A stretch of 64,000 nucleotides of DNA from Megaustenia siamemsis (lineage: Eukaryota > Mollusca > Gastropoda > Stylommatophora > Ariophantidae), in the NCBI GenBank assembly GCA_032433765.1, contig JAVIAB010000025.1, positions 39,257,262-39,321,261 on the forward strand. The letters are read 5' to 3'. Shown here in pieces: positions 31,278 to 43,094 of this stretch. The stretch's first letter is position 1; each line of letters opens with the position of its first letter. The notes beneath the pieces were generated by a model. It was not told where the DNA came from, did no database searches, and saw only the letters and a list, made by a program, of their open reading frames with translations. The position numbers and the translations under genes were made by a program.

Positions 31278-31506
31278 AAAAAAGAAAAGTAAAGAGCCCC
31301 CGTCACGCCAAGTGGCGTATAGGGAATATGGTGTTAGTGACCATATATTTGACAGACCTTCAGCACATGATTTTTGGGGTAATGTGGTCGGTATTACGCC
31401 TGTGCCGCTTTACATTCCCAGAAAAAATCCGGTACCCATTTAATTAAGGCTGGCTGAACCCGGAAGCCGTCGGTTGGGATCGAATCCTACATCTTGTCCT
31501 TTGTAG
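31278..31506 (-). mobile_element. Family-1 SINE lacking its 5' head
   Basis: Tail, body and B box (GGTTGGGATCGAATCCTAC) are present. It stops before the A box, at TAGTCAAGTTC. Confidence 0.8.
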
Positions 31507-31616
31507 TCAAGTTCTATATAAAGTGATTTTGTAGAAGATAGCATGATTCTCATTTGTACACTCACTTTCCACAAATTGATTTCTTGTAAACTTACTGTAC
31601 TTTCTATTCCTGCCAG

Positions 31617-32347
31617 TAACGGCCTCAAGGGGCAACAAGTACAAGCAGTCAGCCTTGATTAATCACCTTGAAAATGTCACTAGCTGGGGGTCGGTCATCC
31701 CCATCCCTGTGGATCAAGACGGCCCTCTGGATGTCACCGTAACCCTTAGTCTCGTTGATATCATAGATGTTGACAGATTCAGGAACCAGGTCGAGGTCGT
31801 GATCGGGCTGGGTTTTCAGTACCAAGATAAGGCACTGGCCTGGGATTTGAATGATGGTTTCAATGGCAACTACACGAGTGTTCCTAATTATTATGTGTGG
31901 ATTCCTGATATCAACGTGGTTAACAGCATAACAAAACCTGAAGTTCTTTCATCTGAAATTCAAAATAATATCGTTATCGAAAACGACGGGACAATAAACT
32001 CAGCTCAAAGACTCCGCGTTCGAGTCTCGTGTAACCTCGACAACCTACACACCGACCAGGGATCCAGTTGTTTTCTCAATCTCCTCTCCTCGACCTACGC
32101 CAATGATCTTCTGAACATTTCACCCAGTAGCAGCTCCAACCTCGACGAGTACGTCCCTAACTCAAGATACCAGCTTCTCAACACAAGCGACGCCATAGGC
32201 AGTCTCGACTACAGACATTACCCTGGCTTTTCTTTTGATAATTTTAAATTCAATTTTGGCATCGCGTTAAGTGAAAGGTATTTTCCCCCAACTCGTCCAA
32301 TTCCTACACGCCCACATTTTGTTGTTTCGAGAGGCGATCTGATCTAG
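31617..32347 (+). CDS. Acetylcholine-binding-protein-like (soluble Cys-loop ligand-binding domain), last exon
   Basis: The acceptor TTTCTATTCCTGCCAG ends at 31616. The exon is open to TAG at 32345-32347, about 240 residues. Its order matches molluscan AChBP: an N-terminal helix (KYKQSALINHLENV), LVDIIDVDRFRNQVEVVIG, the LAWD block, VWIPDINVVNSITKPEVL, then a Cys-loop with exactly 12 residues between cysteines (SCNLDNLHTDQGSSC), the AChBP spacing rather than the 13 of receptors. No membrane segment follows, so the product should be secreted. The usual aromatic and vicinal-Cys ligand residues appear replaced (V, S, Y and HY), so choline binding is doubtful. The pearl-oyster protein ACCBP is a known non-neural relative. 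The signal-peptide exon was not found. Neighbouring partial duplicates show past tandem duplication. Confidence 0.75.
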
Positions 32348-33299
32348 CAGTCACGTCAACAATTTTGCAGTCATCGGACTGATGTTAATTGTTTTCCATC
32401 ATTAACTTTATCCTTTTTTTCTGCATTAATGATATATTATTTGTTTCGTCTATTCCTATACTTTAAAAGTGGGACTTATCAATTGTCGTTCTCTGGCAAT
32501 TATTTTACTTTTGCGTCTTTCTTCCGCCAATTCTTTGGCTTGTTTCGCAAACTTGCGCGTTTTTGTTTTTTGTTTCTTCTGTCCACGTTCCAATGTAGAG
32601 CAAAATACAAATACGAGTTTAAATAATAACAATACCAACATTTTTTTTTAAATAATTGTTTTTAAAATGAAAAGAAAATTAAAAATGCGAATCTCAAAAT
32701 TTACTAAAGAAAGAAAAAACACTAACAAGCTACAAATACGAACTTAACAAATTAGTAAAATGAGAAACATTTCTCTTATGTTTATTGTGACCAACTGTGT
32801 ATGTTTTCATTAAGCATTTTGTTCAGAAAAGTAAACAGAGGTCTGTTGTTAATAGTTGTGATGTACACTGTTTCTAGCAACAACACAAATTATATTTGGT
32901 TAATCAGTTAATAAAAAACATGAACCCATTTGCATTACGATTTAAAATAAACTGGAATTTGTTATAAAAAAAAAAACCTTGTGTTTCTGTGTATCATTTT
33001 AATGGAATATAACCTACAGCAGAATTATACATGTTCAATAACTGTTCATCTTATTATATGTACTTTCTAACCGACGCTACTTCTAGGTTCACCCAGTTTA
33101 TACTAAGGCGACATGGCGTGATATCGACCATGTCGCCTATAATATGTGGCGTTTAATGCTTATTATTGAAAAATATGGAAACTTACAACATATTTCCATA
33201 CACCTTCACATTTGGGAGGATGTACACTATTATCATAACATTTGTATGTTGCTTTGAGTACACTCAGGTCGATCATGTTAATGTGTTAACCCAACAAGA
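32348..33299. other. 3' flank of the AChBP-like gene and unassigned sequence
   Basis: A poly(A) signal AATAAA lies at 32946-32951, followed by an A-run. 32728-32960 is duplicated at 30050-30300. No further gene is seen. Confidence 0.5.
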
Positions 33300-33740
33300 A
33301 AAAAAGTTCTTAAATGTTATGTAGAGCCAGTCTTAACATTTGGATGCGAATCATGGACAATAGGACAACAGACAAGTAAATCACTGGAGTCTTTATAAAT
33401 GTAGTTGTACAGAAGAATGTTGAGAATACCATGGACAGCTAAGAAGAGTAACGAAAATGTTCTGAAAGGGGTCAAGGTAAAAAAGAGAGCTAATTTCCAA
33501 TATTAGGAAGAAACAATCATCATTTTATGGCCATGTAATGAGAAGAGAACAACTGGAATATATTGTAACAACTGGGAAAATTGAGGGACGAAGAGATAGA
33601 GGGAAGCAAAGAGAAAAAATACCAGACAGCTTAAGAGAATGGCTTGGCAGAAGGTCAACAACAGAAATGATAAATAACTGTCGTGATCGAATGTTGTGGA
33701 GAGACATGATCACCTACGCCAGCAGGCCCGGTACTTGATG
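33300..33740 (+). pseudogene. LINE-A 3' end, copy 3
   Basis: LKCYVEPVLTFGCESWTIGQ in decayed form, RREQLEYIVTTGKIEGRRDR, REWLGRRSTTEMINNC and DMITYASRPGT, then TTGATGCTGA at the end. Confidence 0.8.
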
Positions 33741-33954
33741 CTGATTTTAACCAATAAACTGCTTCCATTCAAACAAATAAAAATGAACGAGTCTGATTTC
33801 TTCCACGTCTCGTGTAACATTAAGCGCCAAATCTGTAGGTTGCTGAGGTTCTCACAGATGTCAGATCTGGTGATATTGAAGATTGATATTGCAGAGCCTC
33901 TAACACGGAAATCAGATCTTTTAATTAAGTTATTAAGCTATTTGCGGGTCATCA
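33741..33954. other. Unassigned spacer
   Basis: Short non-repetitive stretch between two LINE fragments; no feature is seen. Confidence 0.4.
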
Positions 33955-34765
33955 TCATTGCACACCGAGCATGTCCATAGGTGCTCAGATCCCCTCCTCA
34001 GCAAGTCCCGCAGTGTCCAGCGACTGACGACTCCAGTTCTGTGTTGGTTGATAAGTCTTCGTATACGCCCACTAAGTTTCACGTTTCTGGCTGTGCCCAT
34101 CTTAACTCCATCTCTTTCATCCGAAAGAGTGACGTGGACTCATGGTTGTCGAAGTCCTGTGTCCTTCCCACATCTCGAATGGCATTAATGACGTCCGCCA
34201 GATTTATAGGTTGAGCGTCTTCAAAGACAGCGCAGCTAGCCAACCTGTCCGCTCGTTCGTTTCCCCGTATTCCTGCATGTCCAGGGACATAGACAAAGGT
34301 GACCTTACGTATTTTTGACTTCTGCAATGACTCTAACTATTGCCTACGTACATAGCCCGCCTCCACTTGTTTAGCATGCTCATCAAATCAGGCAGTATAC
34401 AGGCGTGGGTGTAGTCTTGTGACTCTAACCAGATGAATGCCCTGGTTACTGCCGTCATCTCCATCGCCATGCTACTCGTGGTCATAACCTATGCACCACT
34501 GTCTTCCTTGACTATTCTGCCTGCCGAGCGGACTGTAAATGCACATGCACTTCTTTGGTGTCGTATTATAGATCCGTCTGTATAAATGACTGCATCTTTC
34601 TCATCGATGTTACCCAAGATGAGATCGTTGACCTCCACATTGACCAAGACCGAGTTCTGTTCCCTACATTTCTTGTCGAGTGTGATAATGCACGTGAATG
34701 TGCTCCTGAATGACGTAGGCACCAGTATCCACTCCTTGTCAGCGTTAACATTTTCAATCACAACC
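33955..34765 (-). pseudogene. RNase H-bearing LINE, C-terminal half
   Basis: The minus strand carries DAVIYTDGSIIRHQRSACAF (RNase H start), VYVPGHAGIRGNERADRLAS (RNase H end) and the family C-terminus. It is broken by frameshifts. It faces the + strand copy starting at 34766, head to head. Confidence 0.75.
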
Positions 34766-36430
34766 GACGCCATTCGCACAACGCTTAAAAGGTCACACAA
34801 CACTGCTCCTGGTCCAGATGGGGTTTGGTACAACGATATAGTCGATTTAACTGACGAAGACTTGAAAAAAAAACTGGCCAAAGGGTTTAATGCCAGCATT
34901 CAGAGTAGCCAGATTTAGGAGTAGTGGCTTCACAGCTACTTACTACCCCTACCGAAGCCAAACAATGACCATTCTCAGATCAGTGCCTACAGAATCATCA
35001 CAATGCAGAATACTGCGGACAAGCTGCTGGAGAAAATAGTTGCCCGTGTCCTCACTTGTCACTTTGAACAGAAACGCGCATTCCCACCCACACTTGGAGG
35101 TTATAGATATAACAAAGAGACATGGCTGAATGCGGCAGTCTTTGCCTATAACGTCTTCAAAGGCTTCCACAGACTAGAGGAGACATGTGCTGCTGCTATA
35201 GATCTGGAGGATGCATACAACAGGGTACCATTTGAGTACCTCATGCACATGCTCCTGAAACTGGCGGTGCACCCCTTCCTCATTAGATGGATCGCTGAAG
35301 CACTGTTTCAGAGGAAGGTAATACTCAGATGTGAAAGTTGGTCACCCGATTCAACATCCATTTGTCCAGGGCTGCCACAAGGCTCACCATTGTGACCAAT
35401 TCTATTTAACGTGTACACAATAACGATCACGAAACAACAACTGGATGGGAGGGGAAGAACTATAACTGTTGCTGATGATATTCTGGTATATCGACAGGGG
35501 AAAGACAGACTAGAAATCGCATCCACGCGACAAAATGAATTCGATCGCATTTCTTCCTGGTGTGGAGTATCAGGTGCCTTGGTTAATCATAATAAAGCAT
35601 CAGTTGCATAGTTCTCCCTTAACAATCATATCGTCAACACTGAAATGCCGGTGGTACTAATGTGGGCTAATGAGGTGACTAGGGACAGGTTGATGAAGTA
35701 CCTAGCAGTTAAGTTTGATTGCAGTCAGTGTTCTCGGGGCAACGTCAACCATGTGATAACAAAATCCCGCAAAGAATTAGCAGCCTTGAAGGTCAAGGGA
35801 GCTGCCAACATCGAGCGGAGGCTACTTACCCTTCTGTTCCAGTGACTAGTCCACTCATCAATCGAGTATGCCCTACCATTTTTTACTGTCAGCACGACGC
35901 AAATTGACAGGCTGGAGAAAATACAGAATGAAGCTATGCGCATTATCTTGGGATGTACGAGGGACACTTCCTGTGCAGCAGAGAGGTATCTTCTTCACTT
36001 TCCAACCATTGATGACAGAATCAAGATCTGGAGGGCACGGGCATACCTGAAGATAAGTGCAGATAAAGAGCATCCATTGCATCATGAGCTCGAAACAGGG
36101 AAAGGTGTCAGGCTAAAAGGAGGCAAATCATGGGTGAGCCGAGCAAAAAATGTTATCAAACAGGTTTGTGGGTTTACCAATATCAACGCTGGCGAGGAGT
36201 GGATACCGGTGCCAACGTCATACAGAGGGACATTTTCGTGGATTGTCACACTCAACAGGAAATGTAGGGAACAGAGCTCAGTTGTGGTCAATGCGGAGGC
36301 CAAGGGTCTAATCTAGGATAACACCGATGAGCAAGATGCAGTCACCTATTCAGACGGATCTATTATACGACACCAAGGAGTGCATGCGCATTTACAGCAC
36401 GCTCGGCAAGCCGGAATGTCAAGGAAGACA
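34766..36430 (+). pseudogene. RNase H-bearing LINE, RT to RNase H
   Basis: HNTAPGPDGVWYNDI (RT start), LLEKIVARVLTCHFEQ, ETCAAAIDLEDAYNRVPFEY (first RT Asp block), LPQGSPL, VADDILVYRQG (second catalytic block, with VADD in place of FADD/YADD), VNHVITKSRKELAALK and DAVTYSDGSIIRHQ are found in order across several frames. Stops at 35393 and 36315 and several frameshifts make it dead. It is 5' truncated: no endonuclease is seen. Confidence 0.8.
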
Positions 36431-36476
36431 GTGATGCATACGTTATGACCACGAGTAGCATGACGATGTATAACGT

Positions 36477-36503
36477 GGGGGGGGGGGGGGGGGGGGGGGG
36501 GGG
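36477..36503 (+). repeat. 27-base G run
   Basis: An uninterrupted run of 27 G lies between the LINE remnant and the 50-bp satellite. Confidence 0.95.
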
Positions 36504-36538
36504 AATGTGTAACAATAACGTAAGTAAGCGATTCAGGA

Positions 36539-37690
36539 AAACGTGGACATTTCACGGGGAGTGAGTGAAGGAATCAGCTCAGTTAGAATAACGTGGACAT
36601 TTCACGGGGAGTGAGTGAAGGAATCAGCTCAGTTAGAATAACGTGGACATTTCACGGGGAGTGAGTGAAGGAATCAGCTCAGTTAGAATAACGTGGACAT
36701 TTCACGGGGAGTGAGTGAAGGAATCAACTCAGCTAGAATAACGTGGACATTTCACGGGGAGTGAGTGAAGGAATCAGCTCAGCTAGAATAACGTGGACAT
36801 TTCACGGGGAGTGAGTGAAGGAATCAGCTCAGCTAGAATAACGTGGACATTTCACGGGGAGTGAGTGAGGGAATCAGCTCAGCTAGAATAACGTGGACAT
36901 TTCACGGGGAGTGAGTGAAGGAATCAGGTCAGCTAGAAAAACGTGGACATTTCACGTGGAGTGAGTGAAGGAATCAGTTCAGCTAGAATAACGTGGACAT
37001 TTCACGGGGAGTGAGTGAAGGAATCAGTTCAGCTAGAATAACGTGGACATTTCACGGGGAGTGAGTGAGGGAATCAGCTCAGCTAGAATAACGTGGACAT
37101 TTCACGGGGAGTGAGTGAAGGAATTAGCTCAGCTAGAATAACGTGGACATTTCACGGGGAGTGAGTGAAAGAATCAGCTCAGCTAGAATAACGTGGACAT
37201 TTCACGGGGAGTGAGTGAGGGGATCAGCTCAGCTAGAATAACGTGGACATTTCACGGAGAGTGAGTGAGGGAATCAGCTCAGCTAGAATAACGTGGACAT
37301 TTCACGGGGAGTGAGTGAAGGAATCAGCTCAGCTAGAGTAACGTGGACATTTCACGGGGAGTGAGTGAGGGAATCAGCTCAGCTAGAATAACGTGGACAT
37401 TTCACGGGGAGTGAGTGAGGGAATCAGCTCAGCTAGAATAACGTGGACATTTCACGGGGAGTGAGTGAGGGAATCAGCTCAGCTAGAATAACGTGGACAT
37501 TTCACGGGGAGTGAGTGAAGGAATCAGCTCAGCTAGAATAACAAGGACATTTCACGGGGAGTGAGTGAAGGAATCAGCTCAGCTAGAATAACGTGGACAT
37601 TTCACGGGGAGTGAGTGAAGGAATCAGCTCAGCTAGAGTAACGTGGACATTTCACGGGGAGTGAGTGAGGGAATCAGCTCAGTTGGAGTA
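36539..37690. repeat. 50-bp satellite
   Basis: About 23 head-to-tail units of ACGTGGACATTTCACGGGGA, GTGAGTGAAGGAATCAGCTC and AGCTAGAATA, with mostly single-base differences. It starts from one unit next to GATTCAGGAAA. Confidence 0.97.
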
Positions 37691-38309
37691 ACGAATCCTC
37701 GGGATTTTGAGTAGGTTCAGTGAGAGGGGAAGAGAATGTAAGAAGGTTGGGGATTGGCTGAAGATAACAGATATAGTCGAATCACAAGGTTAGGTGGCTG
37801 AGATTTACTCATACGGCAGGCCTGAGAGCAGGGTCGCCGGATGGCGGTAGCTATTAGGGCTTACCAACCTTCAAATTTTTCGTGTTAAATGCTCATGTTA
37901 ATTATTTGTGGGCTAAGAGTTCAGCCATTGATTCGTGTTAGTTGGACAGTGGAAGTCTTAATGTGAGGATGTATGAGCAAGGAGCTCGCTCACTGTTTCA
38001 GTTTTAGTTGAAAAGCTGAGTAGTTTTCATATTCATTATGTGTGCGCAAGGAGATCGCTGATTCAGCTTTAGGGGAAGAGCTGAGTAGTTTTCATATTCA
38101 TTATGTGGGAGAAAGGAGATCGCTGACTTATTCTGCTTTAGTGGAAGAGCTGAATATTTTCCGATAAATTATGTGTGAGCCAGAGTTCAATTTTGTGGTT
38201 AAAATCAGGACAGTTAGGATGTTACGTAGGGGATAGAGTTTGAGTGATACTGTAAGAGGAAGAGTTTCAGTGTGATCTATGGAAGTGCTAGAATGGATGA
38301 GGCACAAGT
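37691..38309. other. Unassigned sequence with short direct repeats
   Basis: Contains two copies of AGAGCTGAGTAGTTTTCATATTCATTATGTG-like sequence near 38010 and 38080. With 38880-39000 (which holds AATAAA) it might be part of an LTR, but no paired LTR or primer-binding site was found. Confidence 0.35.
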
Positions 38310-38321
38310 GTAATGAACAGT

Positions 38322-38867
38322 AAGTAAAAAAAAAAAAAAGTAAAGTGCCCCCGTCACGCCAAGTGGCGTATATGGTATTAGTGACCATATATTTTACAGA
38401 CCTTCGGCACATGATGTTTGGAGTCATGTGGTCAGTATTAGGTCCGTGCCGCTTTACTTTCCCAGGAAAAAAATCCCGTATCCCTGAAAGTAGGGAGCCG
38501 TGATAGCTCAGTGGTTAGTGAACTGAACTACAAAGGGCAAGGGGTAGCGTTCGATCCCAACCGACGGCTTCCGGGTTCACCCAGCCTTAAATGGGTACCG
38601 GATTTTTTCTGGGAAAGTAAAGCAGCACGGGCGTAATACCGACCACATTACCCCAAAAATCATGTACTGAAGGTCTGTAAAATATACGGTCACTAACACC
38701 ATATTTCCCTATACGCCACTTGGCGTGACGGGGTATTTTACTTTTTTTTTTTTTTTTTTTTTTACCCTTGAAAGGTTGGGTGAACCTGGAAGCCGTCGGT
38801 TGGGATCGAACCCTACCTCTTGTCATTTGTAGTCCAGTTCACTAACCACTGAGCTATCGCGGCTTCC
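38322..38867 (-). mobile_element. Family-1 SINE split by a younger SINE
   Basis: 38322-38490 holds the A-tail and body; 38765-38867 holds the B box and head of the same minus-strand SINE. The outer target duplication GTAATGAACAGT occurs at 38310-38321 and 38868-38879. Confidence 0.88.
38491..38764 (+). mobile_element. Family-1 SINE nested inside another
   Basis: A full + strand SINE from GGGAGCCGTGATAGCTCAGT to a long T-rich tail. It is flanked by CCCTGAAAG (38482-38490) and CCCTTGAAAG (38765-38774). Confidence 0.88.
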
Positions 38868-38879
38868 GTAATGAACAGT

Positions 38880-39362
38880 GCCTATAATATATTTAATGTG
38901 TGTGAGCAGCCGAGCGCTGAGTAAGTCGCTGGTTTTGTCCACTTTGTGGTGTTACTGGACATATGAACTGTGAATAAACTCAGTCCTATTTGATGAGTGA
39001 ACAGTTTTCAGTCAGTCATTCTGTCAGTGCTTGTGGTTATGATCGTTATGGTGAAGAACAAACTGTAGGGTTGCGGAGAAGTCTGTGGTATGAACGTCTG
39101 CCTGGCCGTCCATCAGTAAAACAACGCGAAGTACCACTATACGGAGATCACAAGGGGAAGCTCAGCATTAGTTTCCTGGCCAGTCATGAGCTGCTGTTCC
39201 ATCAAGTAAGAAGCAGTCCGGCAGTGACGCAAATCATGAGCCCATCCTTCCAGCAAGGCTGTCAGGGAGAAGGCCGACAGTCAGTGCAGCCGGTGACCAT
39301 CGTCAGAGCCGACATTGAGGGTTATACGGAAAGAGATGAAGCACTGCCATCACGACAGTGAC
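38880..39362. other. Unassigned sequence, 123-codon ORF of unknown kind
   Basis: An open frame at 38990-39361 has no recognised domain and lies between repeats. I do not call it a gene. Confidence 0.3.
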
Positions 39363-39934
39363 AAGGACATTCATCTGGTTAATGTCACAAGACTACACTC
39401 ACGCCTGTGTACTGAGTGATTCGATGAGCATAATTTTTTTTTTTAATGGAGGCGGGCTTTGTACGTATGCAATTGTTAGTGTCATTGTAGAAGTCAAAAA
39501 TACGTAAGATCACCTTTGTCTGCGCCCCAGGATATGAGGGAGTACGGGGAAATGAAAGAGCGGACAGGTTGGCTAGCTGCGCTGTCTTTGAAGACGGTCA
39601 ACCTTTTAATCGGGTGGACGTCATCAATGTCCATCGAGATGTGGAGTTGGTACATCACTTCGACAACCATGCGTCTATGTCACTCCTTCGGATGAAAGAG
39701 ATGGGAGTTAAGATGGGCACAGCCAGAAACGTGAAACTTAGTGGGCGTATCCAGACGACTTAACAACCAACATAGAGCTGGAGTCGTCAGTCGTTGGACT
39801 CTGCGAGACTTGCTGAGGAGGGGATCTGAGCACCTATGGACATGTTCGGTATGCAATTATGATAACCCACAAATTACTAAATTCACTAACAGGACACTGT
39901 GGATGAATGAATTAGAAGAGAAGAAATGGAATAT
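39363..39934 (+). pseudogene. RNase H-bearing LINE, C-terminal fragment
   Basis: GVRGNERADRLASCAVFEDG, SLLRMKEMGVKMGTARNVKL and LLRRGSEHLWTCSVCNYDNP. Same family as 33955-36430, and frameshifted. Confidence 0.75.
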
Positions 39935-42900
39935 ATAGTGACAAGACAAACAACTGAGTGAGTACACAATAGAGCGAGAATTACAAAAAGGCAGCCGGAA
40001 AATGTATCAACACTACACCAGTGTACTGACTAAAGATATAAATACAGAGACATCAACAAAATAGTTGATGAATTCAGTAAACTAATAATACAAGCTGCCA
40101 GTGAAACAATACCTAGAGGGGCACGGAAACACTACAAACCATACTGGAGTAGTAAACTAGAGCAACTGCACAATGACATGGAAATATCTAGAAAGCAAGC
40201 AGAAAATAACCCTGTCAGGAACACCACAATAACTATCAGCATGCTAAAGCCAAATTTCAACGGGCTAAACTACAAGCCAGACGGAGAAGCTGGAAAAAGA
40301 AAACAGAGTCCTTGAATCTTGAACGAGACACAAGAAAAGTGTGGAAGCTTGTAAAACAGCTGAATGATGAGGGTACAGAAAGGAACACCAAAACTACACT
40401 AAAGAAGGATGGAAACATCCCAACAGGTAAACATGCAGCAAATCACTTTGCAGACTCCTTTGCAAATGACAATAATATTGAAATTAGCCTAGAAAAACGA
40501 CAAGAGACCCGTTTAAAACAACAAAATGCAAGACAAGAAGAGACTGCACATGAAGTCATGGAAATACCCATTACACAAAGAGAGCTAGAGCTGGCAATAT
40601 CCAAATTAAAAGTGAAAAAGTCACCAGGCAGTGATGGAGTGTCCAATGAAATGATTAAGAACTTGGGAACTGCAGCTAAAGCAAAACTACTGCAGATCTA
40701 CAACATTTGCTGGATCACAGGTAGAGTGCCACAGGCATGGAGAGAAGCAATTATGATACCATTACTAAAGCCAGGAAAAGATGGTTCAACGACATCCAGC
40801 TATAGACCAATCAGCCTTACAAGCTGTTTGTGTAAAACAATGGAACGTATAATCAATTTAAGACTGCAGTGGTGCCTAGAAAGTGAAAATCTCCTTGTCC
40901 CACAACAAGCAGGCTTTAGACAGTGTTACTCTACCGAAGATCAAGCAACCTATCTCTCCCAGGAAATTGAGGATGCGTTTCAAGAAAAGAAACTGGTATT
41001 AGCAGCATGGATAGACCTAAAGAAAGCATTTGATAAGGTATGGAAGGAAGGGCTTTTGAAGAAACTGATAAATTATGGAGTAAATGGCAGGATGTACAAA
41101 TGGGTCAAAGCATACCTGCATAACAGGAGAGCCAGAGTGCAACTGGATGGTCTTAAGAGTAAGAAGGTCTTACTGCGCCAGGGCGTTCCACAGGGAAGGG
41201 TACTATCTCCAACACTTTTTCTGATCTACATCAATGACCTAGTTACTGAACTACTACATGGCATCAAAGTGGCAATGTATGCAGATGACTTGGTAATGTG
41301 GTGCACAGAGGAGTATGCAACTGTGGCCTCCAAATTGCTACAATGAGCTATGGATGCACTGAATTCATGGACAAATAGATGGTGTATCAGCATCAATACA
41401 GACAAATGCAGTACTACACTTTTCACTCTCTCTCCAAAACAAAAAGCAGGAGCCATCTACATAAACAATAAACCTGCAAAAGAAGACATACAAGCTACAT
41501 ATCTCGGAGTTACATGTGATAACAAACTATCTTGGAAACAGCAGAGCAAGGAGGAAATTGGCTTTTCAAAGAAAGCTGTGTGGAACCACATGGGGTGCGA
41601 GTGGGAAAATACTCAGTAAAGTTTACCAACAGAGTATACGCCCACATTTAGAATATGGATCATTTGCATGGTGCTCAGCATTAAACACCACACTGCAAGA
41701 ACTAGACAAAGTACAAAACCAGGCACTTAGGGTCATCACAGGAGCAATGAAATCAACACCAATACTGGAGATGGAGAAATTGTGGAGGATACCAGCACTG
41801 AGAGAACGGAGGGACACAAAGGTGCTGGATACAGACAGAAAAATGTGATTGCATGCCGAGACATCCATTAAATGACCGATTCCAAAATCTTGCATTGGGA
41901 CGACGTAAGAGAAGCAGTTTTATCCACCAAGCCAAGCGTATTAGTAGACAAACACCAGACATGCCAAGAGTTGTTAACCCCCTACTGCCCATACCAGAAC
42001 AGACTCCCTGGACAAAGGAATCAGGATTATCAATACAAATACGGACAGAAGTGAAAGGAATAGTTGACAAAGAAGAACAGATTAGTCTATAACGAAAAAC
42101 AATAACTCTCAGTTTCCTGGATGAAGAATACCCACAAGACCTATGGATTCGCGTGTACACAGATGGATCAGCACAGAATTCAGTAAAGAATGGGAAAGCA
42201 GGTGCATATATAGAGTACCCAAATAAAACTAGGGATATGAATTAAAATAGCAACAGGAAAATATTTTGCACAATTATGATGTAGAATTCCAAGCAATAAA
42301 GTTGGCAATAGAAAAACTGCTGAACAGTAATCTTAGCCCACAGCCTGTAGTGTTTTTGACAGATGCAAGATCAGTGCTCCAGGCACTACAATCCAGAAAA
42401 TTGTCAAATCTGCAGACCTCATTGACTGAACTCTGCAAGCACCACAGGGTTGCCCTGCAGTGGATCCCATCTCACTGTGAAACACCAGGAAATGAGAAAG
42501 CAGATCAGTTGGCAAAGAAAGGTTCAACAGGCACACAGCTAGATACACCGGTTGCATACCATCATAAGAAATAGATAATCAAATCAATCAGAGGACCACA
42601 AGCCCCAAATCAGGATGCCTTTCATAATGTGAATAGATATTAACAAGTTATCATTATACGCCTCAGAACAGGACACAATCGACTCCATAGTCACATGTAT
42701 ACAAAATTCAAGATCGGCACATCAACTACTTGTACATGTGGACAGGCGCCCAAGACTGCTGAACACATACTTCAAGACTGCACTGAATATAGTAGACAGG
42801 AAAATCCATTGGCCCATAGATACAACACTACAGACAAAACTATATGGGCCACTGCAAGAATTACAAAATACAGTAAAAATTTATACAGGAAACGACATTG

Positions 42901-43082
42901 CAGATATAGACAATACTTCAGGCGAACGAAAGATAAATAGACAATAGAGCGAAACAAATAAAGAATATGCATGTCAGGTTAAGAAAATGGTTAGGTTGGA
43001 ACCAGCAACAGAATTGATACGCAACTGTAGAAAGTTGTGACGAGACATAATCGCCGACGCCCGCAGGAGAACACGCTACTTA
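39935..43082 (+). pseudogene. I-group-like LINE: RT, RNase H and zinc-knuckle
   Basis: The longest LINE in the window. 40312-41346 is open for 344 codons and carries KSPGSDGVSNEMI, SYRPISLTSCLCKTMERIIN, VLAAWIDLKKAFDKVW, LRQGVPQGRVLSPTLFLIYI and MYADDLVMW (YADD catalytic motif). A TGA at 41344 and later frameshifts break it. RNase H follows: VYTDGSA near 42145, LTDARSVLQALQ, and IPSHCETPGNEKADQLAKKG to 42530. Last comes TCTCGQAPKTAEHILQDC near 42725-42790. The endonuclease is missing, so it is 5' truncated. A TTAATGATG-type 3' end meets the next minisatellite. Confidence 0.85.
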
Positions 43083-43094
43083 ATGATGTGCTTC

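Noticed and set aside
31617..32347. The exon as a nicotinic receptor subunit
   Set aside because: The Cys-loop has 12 rather than 13 intervening residues and the frame ends without membrane segments, both as in AChBP.
37691..39000. A solo LTR containing the 50-bp satellite
   Set aside because: An AATAAA and short repeats hint at it, but no TG...CA ends with a target duplication could be fixed.
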